64,000 nucleotides of DNA from Alviniconcha marisindica (taxonomy: Eukaryota; Mollusca; Gastropoda; Provannidae): positions 389,501 through 453,500 of the forward strand of contig JABMCL010000376.1 of assembly GCA_018857735.1 (NCBI GenBank), given 5' to 3'. The notes beneath the pieces were generated by a model, which was not told the origin of the DNA, did not search any database, and was given only the letters and a program-made list of their open reading frames with translations. This document shows, piece by piece, positions 23,950 to 35,297 of this stretch. The first letter of the stretch is position 1. The number at the start of each line of letters is the position of its first letter. Position numbers and translations under genes: made by a program.

Positions 23950-24690
23950 TCCCACAGCCTCATTCGGTCTTGTTCCTCAGCCAACATGAGCATAGAGCTT
24001 TCATGCCCAATGTTGTGACCAAACAGCCTCGTTCGGTCTTGTTCCTCCAGCGACATGAGCAGACCTTTCATGCCCAATATCAAGGCTTTCCCACAGCCTC
24101 ATTCGGTCTGGAACCTCGGGTGACGAGCAGACCTCTCATGCTCAATATGAAGGCTTCCCACAGCCTCAGTTGGTCTCGTTCCTCAGGTGACATGAAACAG
24201 CCTCATTCGGCCTTGAACCTCAGCCAACATGAGCACAGACCTCTCATGCCCAATATCAAGGCTTCAAACAGCCTCAGTTGGTCTTGTTCCTCAGGTGACG
24301 TGAAACAGCTTCATTCGGTCTTGTTCCTCAGGTAACATGAGCACAGACCTTTCATGCCCAATATCAAGGCTTTCCCACAGCCTCATTCGGCCTTGAACCT
24401 TGGGTGACATGAGCAGACTTCTAGTGCCCAATATCAAGGCTTCAGCCTCATTCTGTCTTGTTCCTCAGGTGACATGAGCCCAGACCTCTCATGCCCAATA
24501 TCAAGGCTTCCCACAGCCTCATTCGGCCTTGAACCTCAGGTGATGAGCAGACCTCTCATGCTCAATATGAAGGCTTCCCACAGCCTCAGTTGGTCTCATT
24601 CCTGAGGTGACATGAACACAGACCTTTCATGCCCAGTATCAGAGCTTTCCCACAGCCTCATCCGGCCATGAACCTCAGCCGACATGAGGG
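23950..24690. repeat. ~71-bp tandem array
   Basis: About ten irregular copies of cccacagcctcattcggtct, tgttcctcaggtgacatgag, cacagacctttcatgcccaa, tatcaaggctt. It lies about 200 bp beyond the stop codon of the minus-strand receptor gene, possibly in its 3' UTR. Confidence 0.88.
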
Positions 24691-24892
24691 AGAGTTCTAC
24701 TGGTCTGCCAACAGTTTTAGTGGTCATGGACCATCAGACCAGTGGGAATTTCAAGCCCTGTGTTTTGCTGTTTTTTTCCACCACCACCCCACACATTGTT
24801 TAAAAGGCACTTTTTTTCACGATTGCCATTTTAAAATGCTTACTCAGTGGTAGTCACAGACGTATTTACTATCAGCGTTTGTCATACTGTTA

Positions 24893-27265
24893 TTAAGCTG
24901 GACTTGGATCAACATCTTCATAGCTGGGAATGCTGCTCTCTTCAAGAAGCGGATGCGAGGCATTGACCTCATTTTGTTCATCCACACCTTGTGACTTGGG
25001 GAGTGAACTTTGAAGTTTGCTCCAGAAATTCTTCCACTGCAGCTTGGCCAGTTGACCACCCTCCTGGGGCCATTTGGCGATAGTGCACAGTTTGGGGATC
25101 TCCTTGCACAATTTCTTGTAGTCAGTGGTCAGCTTGTTCCATTCCGATTCAGAGAGATCTTGCATGGGGATGAAGATGACATTGGTGTTGGAATCCTTGC
25201 ATATGCTGAAGTACACGCTGAATTCCGCAAAAGGCTCTTCTTCTTTAGTGGAGGAGATCAGGAAGATGACTGTGACGCACTCTGCTATGTCATCCATTTG
25301 TCTGACTTCAGCTGAAGACAAAGGCAAAACAAAACTTTTTCTTTTCTCTCTGTCTCTCTCTCTCTCTCCACATTGTGTTCAGGCATAAAAATTATCAGCT
25401 AATGAGTGTAATTTCGCTATAAATCTGCCTATGTTCACAAGAAAGAAAAACCAGTTAATAACCACATAATTATAATGATTGAGAGGACACATGCTGACAG
25501 CCAAGATGTCATTTATTATGTCTAGTGTGCATGCTCAGAGCTGTCACCTGCACAGTAATGGCAGTGGCATCATCTAGCTATCTGCATAAAGGTCCAAACG
25601 CATAAAAGGTTAAAAAGAACGATATTATGACAAAACACACCAATTTTCCAGGTAAGCCCATTTTTCAAGCAACAGAACAACAGTTAAACAGTGAACAATG
25701 AGATGTAGGATACTTACCTGCTTTTGGTTGAGCTGTTTTGTTATGTTATCTGGTAAAGTAAACATTGTGCTTAACGTCCACAGAAACCGCAAGGCTTGTT
25801 ACGGACGGGGAGAGGGGGGTGAAGGGGGTATGGAGATGGGGGAAGAGGGAGATTATATACCTGTCGCTACACTGTCACCACCAGAATGATTCCTGCATTA
25901 AGATGGGCAGCGATGAGAGCCATTTTAATGTTTCAGTAGGAAGTGATGGACAAAGTCACAAGACAGTGTCCACAAACCACAACCTTTGATAGGAGAAAGG
26001 AGAGCCGAAGCAGTATTGAACCAAGGTCCTTCCGCTTACCAGCCTAACACCTTACCGCTAGGCCAAACCGGCTCACATGTTATCTGGTTAAAAAGAACGA
26101 TATTATGACAAAACACACCATGCAAATTTTCCAGGTAAGCCCATTTTTTCAAGCAACAGAACAACAGTTAAACGGTGCACAATGAGATGTAGGATACTTA
26201 CCTGCTTTTGGTTGAGCTGTTTTGTTATGTTATCTGGTTAAAAAGAACGATATTATGACAAAACACACCATGCAAATTTTCCAGTTAAGCCCATTTTTCA
26301 AGCTACAGAACAACAGTTAAACGGTGAACAATGAGATGTAGGATACTTACCTGCTTTTGGTTGAGCTGTTTTGTTATGTTATCTGGTTAAGAACGATATG
26401 ACAAAACACACCATGCAAATTTTCCAGGTAAGCCCATTTTTCAATCAACAGAACAACAGTTAAACGGTGAACAACAAGATGTAGGATACTTACCTGCTTT
26501 TGGTTGAGCTGTTTTGTTATGTTATCTGGTTAAAGGGCAGTAGTGACCAGTTACCTTTATTTTAACATTTTCCAAACAGCATCATGTCAACAAGGTGAAC
26601 AGGTGTTTTCAGTTGTGTTTTTTTGTCCGGGTGGGAGGGGGGGGGGTGCTGTGTTTATTGCAGCCAGCAGACAGACAATGTTTTTTAACACCCACCGACC
26701 CAGTCAACCACAATGGTTATAACAGAGCCAGGCACAGCCAGTGGGACACTGACAGAGATCTTATGATTAACGTCATGATCAATTTTTTATGATGAAGCCA
26801 GGTAAGTTTTATTATTGATTCGGTCAGTCAACTGCATTAGAAAACAATGCTGCTATAACTCGCTATTCACTGCATCATTTAAGAAATGTGATGTACTCGA
26901 TCCACCTCAAAGTCTTCTATCAAGCCACATAACCTTTTTTTTTTTCTTCTACATTTCAACCTAAAAATAATATGTTCCACAATGACAAACAGGGCCACCA
27001 TATTGAAAGCAAATGATTCTGAGTTGTTGGGTGTCAAAAATACCATCAGCACATGCTGTCAGTGTCAATAATAAACCAGCGATACATTAGTGCAACAGCA
27101 GACCGAGCTGTGAACTGGTTAAATTTGTTTATAACTCACAAGCATTAGGATGTGCAGTGTAGAGTTTGTATCCCGATTGCTGGAGCCATGTCTGCAAAGT
27201 GTTGATGACCTTCTCATCTTCCAAGTCTCCAGTTTTCAGCATGACATCATACTTGTGCCTTTCAC
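24893..27265 (-). CDS. Receptor TIR-domain exons
   Basis: Exon 27265-27140 encodes the first beta strand and helix (HKYDVMLKTGDLEDEK, LQTWLQQSGYKLYTAHPN). Exon 25311-24893 encodes the rest: ECVTVIFLISSTKEEEPF, the NVIFIPMQ strand, KLCTIAKWP, and the box-3 FW in KNFWSKLQ, followed by a ~30-residue acidic tail. Box 1 of typical TIRs (F/YDAFISY) is replaced by KYDVMLKT, and the RDxxPG box-2 loop is not present. Overall length and strand order still fit TIR. Assigning TIR is firm by pattern; signalling ability is uncertain. Confidence 0.8.
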
Positions 27266-29987
27266 CTGGCATCAAATTAAATGATGTGCATGTGAAAGTA
27301 GAGTGCGTAATGTCACGTGGCGCTTCATGGCCCCCTACAAAGTGCAAGATCAGGCTGTGGCCCAGATTCGCTGGCTACTCTACATAGAAGGCACCAGCAC
27401 AGATGTCAGAGCGGTGGACAACCCATGGTTCGATGCGTCCACACTCAACAAATCCCCTATAGTCAACCACAAAGCCCAGAACGGCCACACGGCTGTCATA
27501 TTCAACGCCAAAAAACGCATGCTGGTCAACAAGTCCGTCATGATCCTGTACTTCAGGTACGCCCAAGATGGACAAGTTTACAACAAAGCCAGCCTGGACA
27601 AACAACACAAGCGTTAGGAAGTGCAGTGTAGAGTTTGTATCCCGACTGCTGGAGCCATGTCTGCAGTGTCATGACAACCTTCTCATCTTCCAAGTCTCCA
27701 GTTTTCAGCATGACATCATACTTGTGCCCTTCACCTGGCATCAAATTACCACCCAGCTAGTACTAAACCAGAGAGCTGGAAGTGCAGAGGTCAAAAGAAA
27801 TTGCAGTTCTCATCATGCAAAGTACAAACTGCCTTGAATGTGACACAATTCTGTTACTGTATCTGCCCCACAATGCCTTGCTGAACATAAGACACACACA
27901 ACACTGTCTTACATTAGGAACACACAGACACATCATCTTACATAAGACATGCACATACTGTCTTACATAAGATACACATTGTCTTACATTAGGTATGCAC
28001 AGACACACCATCTTACATTAGACATGAACATACACACAACACCATCTTACATTAGGCATGCACAGACAGTCTTACGTAAGACATGCACATGCACATCACC
28101 CTGCATAAGACACATACACACTGTCTTACATGAGATACACAACATCTTACATTAGGCATGCACAGACACACCATCTTGCATTAGACATGCAGATACACAC
28201 TGTCTTACATAAAACATGCATACACAATGTCTTACATATGACATGCACATACACATCATCTTACGTAAGACGCGCACATATACACCATCTTACCTAAGAC
28301 ATGCACATACACACCATCTTACCTAAGACATGCACATGCACACCATCTTACACAAAACATGCACATCCACACTGTCTTACACGAGACATGTACACACCGT
28401 CTTACATGAGACACACACCATCTTACACAATACTCACACATACACATCGTCTTACACAAGACACACACATACACACTGTCTTACATAAGACACACACATA
28501 CTGTCTTACCTCTCGCAGGCAAACGGCCAGTGGCAGATCTCCACATAAAGACGACAGAGGGAGCGCAGAGTTGATGAGTCAGCACCACAGCCAGCACAAC
28601 CACCACTGCCAGTGCTGCCAGCCCCGCAATGAGAGGGATGAACTTTTGCAGCATCTCCTTGCTTTCTGCAAAGTTTGTTGCTTTGTTAGACTGCTTGATT
28701 GTTCATGCACAAATATATTTGTAACAGTTTGTTGACTGAAATTTAAAACAAAATCTTTATTAAAAAAAATGAGAGGGGTGAACTTTCACAGTGTCTCCTT
28801 GCCTTCTGCAAAGTTTGTTGTTTTGCTAGACTCATTGCTTGTTCGTATACAAATATATATATATATATATGGTAGTTTGTTGACTGCAGTTTTTATATAT
28901 ACTTTTTTATAACAATTGAGAGGGATGAACTTTTGCTGCATCTCCTTGCTTTCTGCAAAGTTTGTCACTTTGCTAGACTCATTGCTTGTTCATATACAAA
29001 TATATATATGGTAGTTTGTTGACTGCATTTTTATTTTTATTTTTAAATAAAAAATGAGAGGGGTGAACTTTTGCTGCATCTCCTTGCTTTCTGCAAAGTT
29101 TGTTGTTTTCTTAGACTCCTTGATTGTTCGTATACAAGTATATATATGGTAGTTTGTTGACAGCCATTTTTTTTTTTTTTTAATAACAATTGAGAGGGAT
29201 GAACTTCCAAAGCGTCTCCTTGCTTTCTGCAAAGTTTGTTGCTGTGTTAGACTACAAATATATATATGGTAGTTTGTTGACTGTAATTTAACAAAAAAAC
29301 AAAACAAAACAAAAATGAGAGGGATGAACTTTCACAGCATCTCCTAGCTTTCTGCAAAGTTTGTTGCTTTGTTAGACTCCTTGCTTGTTCATTATTTAAA
29401 AATAAAATTTAAAAAATGGTAGTTTGTTGACTGCAATTTTTTTGTATAATATTTTTACTTTGTTATTTTTGGGCCGACTTGCTGTTGTTACAGAATGAGA
29501 CCCAGAGTGCTCATGCACAATCGACTAGCAAGGGAGTTAATTAGTACTCAAAATATGTAGCACAAGTACAACAACAGACCTGAGTCGCCTATGGCAACTC
29601 TCACCTGGCATATGTATAAATATAAGGTACATATCCTCTGGTGGAGTTTATGTGCTTTGTATGTGCACGCATGCCAGGTGAAAGTTACCGTAGGTGACTC
29701 AGGTTTTTGTTGTTGTACTTGTGTTACGTATTTTGAGCACTAATTAACTCCCTTGTATGGTGACAGAAGAGAGGTAATCACTTTTTGCATAAAATGTTGC
29801 TCAAGTCACTCACCCTGCCCCCTTTTAATTATGAATCACTGCATGAAAACTTAATACCTGCTTGCCTATACATACCAGAGATCAGTCTCTTGAAAAGCAA
29901 TTCTTTTTGTGCTCCTATGGAAGGACAAAAAATTGAGTACCTTTCTTAATGTTCCAAAAGAATCAATAGTATTCTTTTGGGTTACTG

Positions 29988-30081
<94 letters not shown>

Positions 30082-33000
30082 GTTCAAGTTCAAGTTCTGT
30101 TATAATATCTGTTTGTAGTATAGTAAAGCTTATTATTTTGTGTTTGTAGTATAACAAGGATTGGCTGTTAGATAGGTCCAAATGGGCCTAATACTACTAT
30201 CCTTGAGTATTAAAGTTTTAGAGTTTGAGTTCTCTCAAACATACCTGTTTCAGTCAGTTTGAAGCTGAATCCATCTGTGACTGAACCTCTCATTTGCAAT
30301 GAGCAGACAAATTTCCTGTGAAAATCTTCCTCTGTCACACCATGGATGGTTAGCACTGCTCCCTTCTTTGTTTCATCTTCACTGGAATTGTAAAATATGG
30401 AACAAAATTAGTGGAGAAAGAGGATGAGAGTGGGAGTCAATTTGTGTGTGTGTGTGTGTGCATGGTGTGTTTGGGTGTGGGTGTGCCTGTGGGTGTCCAT
30501 GGTGTGTTTGTGCATGTGTGCATGGTGTGTTTGTGTGTGTATGTGAGTGTGTGTGTGTGTGTGTGTGCACAGTGTGTTTGTGTGTGTGTGTTTGTGTGTG
30601 TGCGCGCATGCATGTGCATGTTTGCAATTCCCTTCTCTGAAATCAAACATAACGAGTTCTGTTAGTTATGCACCAAATCCACTACCAAAAAAGCAGTAAA
30701 CAAAAGAAAATTGTCCTCACTCCTCCACTCCTCAAAAAAAGAAAGAAAAAAAAGTACCTGATAGTTTCTTTAACTGAGTAACGTCCCAGGGTTCCCACGC
30801 TCAGATTATGCAGGTGACCTTGCTCATCAACAAACGCCCACCATGCCTTGCTGTCATTGGCAACAGCCCCATGGCAGCCAAAGTCCCCTTCGCATGGTTG
30901 ACTGAACACACTCCCAACCAAAGCCTGCGGATGACTGGGTTTGGTGGAGATAATTTTCCCTTGGTTGCTCTTGCAGTCTTAGGAAGAACAAGAGAGGGAG
31001 AGGGAGAGTGAACTCAGAACTTTATTACAGTTACAGAGAGAGACAGAGACACAGAGAGAGGGGGAGAGAGAGAACTTGGAACTCAGAACTTTATTACAGT
31101 TACAGAGAGAGAGAGAGGGGGGGGGGGGTGAAGAGAGAGACTCACTTGGAACTCAGAACTTTATTACAGTTACAGAGAGAGAGAGTTAGGGAGAGAGAGA
31201 ACTCAGAACTTTATTACAATTACAGAGAGAGACAGAACTTTTAGAAGAGAGAGAGAGGGGAAGAGAGAACTCAGAACTTTATTACAGTTACAGAGAGAGA
31301 GAGAGGGAGAGAGAGAACTCAGAACTTTATTACAGTTACAGAGAGAGAGAGAGGGAGAGAGAGAACTCAGAACTTTATTACAGTTACAGAGAGAGAGGGA
31401 GAGAGAAAGAGAACTCAGAACTTCATTACAGTTACAGAGAGAGAGAGAGAGAATACTGTGTCGATTCAAATACCAGCAAGCACATGGTTTATACAGTTTA
31501 GTCTCACCAACAACCACATGGTTTGTATGGTCCAGTCTCACTAAAACCACATGGTTCAAATAGTCTAGTCTTGCCAACAACTGCATGGTTGATATAAACC
31601 AGTCTCATCAACAACCACATGGTTTGTATGGTCCAGTCTCACTAACAACCGCATGGTTTGTATAGTTCAGTCTCACCAACAACCGCATGGTTTGTGTAGT
31701 CCAGTCTCACCAACAACCGCATGGTTTATATAGTCCAGTCTCACCAACAACTGCATGGTTTGTATAGTCCAGTCTCACTAAAGCCTCATGGTTTAAATAA
31801 TCCAGTCTCACCAACAACCACACGGTTTGTATAGTTCAGTCTCACCAACAACCGCATGGTTTGTATAGTCCAGTCTCACTAACAACCACATGGTTTGTAT
31901 AGTCCAGTCTCACTAAAACCACATGGTTTAAATAATCCAGTCTCACCAACAATAAAAGCGTGGTTTATATAATCCAATCTTGCCAACAACTACATGGTTT
32001 ATATAATTCAGTCTTGCCAACAACTACATGGTTTATATAATTCAGTCTTTCCAACAACTACATGGTTTATATAATCCAGTCTTGCCAACAATGGCATGGT
32101 TTATATAATCCAGTCTTTCCAACAACGGCATGGTTTATATAATCCAGTCTTGCCAACAACTACATGGTTTATATAATTCAGTCTTGCAACAACTGCATGG
32201 TTTATATAATCCAGTCTTGCCAACAACTACATGGTTTATATAATTCAGTCTTGCCAACAACCACATGGTGTATATACAGTCCAGTCTCACCAACAACTAC
32301 ATGGTTTATATAATCCAGTCTTGCCAACAACCGCATGGTTTATATAATCCAGTCTTGCCAACTGTGTGGTTTATATACAGTCCAGTCTCACCAACAACTA
32401 CATGGTTTATATAATCCAGTCTTGCCAACAACCACATGGTATATGCAGTCCAGTCTCACCAACAACTACATGGTTTACACGGTCCAGTCTTGCCAACAAC
32501 CACATGATTAATATAGACTAGTCTCACCAACAATCACATCATTTGTATAGTCCAGTCTCACTGACAACAACACCAACAATCATAAAGTTCAATCTCACAG
32601 ATGACCAGAATTTTAAAAGTTCAAAGCTTACAAGCAAGCAAGACGTGGAAGCCTATCTCATGCACAGAGTTGAATCTCACCAATAACCATCATTTTAAAA
32701 ATTCAGTCCTACATGCAGCCACCATATAAAAGTCTAATCTCATGCGCAAGATTCAGCCGTCCCTAATAAGCCATACGGTTTCTGTGGACATTAAGCACCA
32801 GGTTTACTTGCTTACTTACAAGATTCAGTCCTGTCTTTGAATCAGCACTTAAAAGCAAATTGTCCTGCGGGCAACGAAGATGTTCTAACACATGAAATCC
32901 AACCTCATCACTAGGACATTAGCCCCTTCACTGCCATGATGTCATTTGAAAACGACTCATAAAAGTGCAAAATTTGAAACCCTTAAGCCTTTTTGTCTTC

Positions 33001-34714
33001 TTTTTCACACTTGCATGTGAAAGGATATTCATCAAAACGCATAGCATTAAAAATAGATATTATAGGGCAGGAAAATATACTGTTTGCAGGCACATCCGTG
33101 CATCTTTCAGCCCGGACATTTTACATGCTGGGGTAGTGAAGGGGTTAAAGGTACAATCAAACTCAAAATTGGGAAGTTAAAAATTTGTTTACCCTCACCA
33201 ACAGTCGTGGTTCAAAATTATACCTCATCAACAAACAAGACCACTGAAAGTCAAAACTCTCACCCACAACCACAACATCGAACATTCTGCTGATTGTTGA
33301 GCGGCCATCAGTGGCATTGCAGAGGTACTTCCCTGTGTCGTCCAAAACACCAGCTTCCTCAAAAGCCAGTATCTGCCCGTCATTGCTTGTGTGACGATAA
33401 TCTGCGTCCGAGCAGCTTGGGATGAAACACCAGTGCTGATTGTCCTCATCCCACTGAGAGAAAAAACAAAATCAGCCAGAGCAGCTGCAGCCAAAGTGGC
33501 AGTGATATTTTAGCCGGTTACACTGGGTTTTAAGTAAACATGGTGCTTAACATCCACAGAAACCTTAACGCTTATTAAGGACGGGGAGAAACGGGGGGGG
33601 GTGGGGTATAGAGGCGGGGGGGGGGTCGGGGGGGGAGGTGGGGGGGGGGGATTATATACCTATCACTACACTGTCACCACCAGAATGACTTCTGCATTAA
33701 GGTGGGCAGCAATAAGAGCCATTTTAATGTTTCATTAATTGTGAGGGACAAAGTCACAAGACAGTGTCCACAGACCACAAACTTTTAAAGAGAAAGGAGA
33801 TCCAAAACAGATTCAAACCGAGGTCCCTCCGCTTACCAGCCTAACGCTTTACCACTAGGCCAAACCGGCTCACCATTGTTTTTGCTTTCATCCCTATGCT
33901 TGAACTTCGTGGTTTACTCAGAACTGTGTGAGAATTTGGGTGTGGAACTGTTGTTGTTTTTAAATATAGTTTTTGTTTCTGGTATAGACATTATTATCAT
34001 TATTATTATTGATCGCAGTTATATAGCACCTTTCTCTGCTCTTGAGCACTCTCACTGCACTCAGGTTACATGTGAATGAGGGACTGTATTCTTTAACAGC
34101 GTGTGTTTTTTAAAAAAATCCACTGAAGTGGTGTGTTGACAGTGCTATTTCATTGTTATATGGCTGGTGCCACATGAAACTGCTGCTGTCTCAGCACAAG
34201 TTACCTGTACCCCATAAAACCATGCACCAGTTTATGGTGTCACTTCATTCAAAGCCACATAGGTAGGGTGCATGTGTGTTTAGCTGTAACCTGCCACCTG
34301 CACTTTTGGCAGAATGATGGGGATCTTTTACATGTTACTGTGGTAACAGGGGCAATGAGCAAATGTGTATATGCAGTGTAGCTAAGGTGCACGTGTGTAT
34401 AGCAGTAACCTGCCACCTGCACTTTTGGCAGAATGGCAGGGATCTTTCACATGCTACTGTGATAATAGGGGCAAAGAGCAAATGTATGCATGCAGTATTC
34501 CCTGCCAGTGCCACACACCTTCGAGCTAGGATCAGCTCTGCAGCATGTGTGTCTGTAGGATGGGTGAGTGTCTGGACGTACATGCAGGGTGGATTGCATG
34601 CATCCATGTGAGAGTGTGTGTATGTATAGCTGTATAATATGCATTGTATGCATGCACATGTGTGTGTCTGTGTTAATGTTAGTGTGTGTATGTGCAAATG
34701 TATCATATGTATGC

Positions 34715-34797
<83 letters not shown>

Positions 34798-35136
34798 TGT
34801 GTGTGTACTAAAGTTAAATTAAACCAAGCCTACTCACCCTGTACCAAGATGTGTTGACACCTGGCCAACCACCAGTACAGCAGGACAAGTAGAAGAATGT
34901 CGACACTTCCTTGACTACTGGTTGTAATGGGTAGCTGTCCACAAATGCTAGATCTGTTCCAGATAAAGCAAAAGAAACACATGACGTATGCATGTATATT
35001 GTCATTACTGTCATCCAGAACATGTTTACACACCAACCAATAAACAATCTTTTTTTGATAAAACTAGATTTATACAATTATTTCATGTTTAAATTGTCAA
35101 AAACATATTACACACATACCCATAAAGAAACATTCA

Positions 35137-35198
<62 letters not shown>

Positions 35199-35264
35199 AC
35201 CACCACCACCACCACCACCACACCACCACCACACACAGAACAACCACAACACAACCATCACATG

Positions 35265-35297
<33 letters not shown>

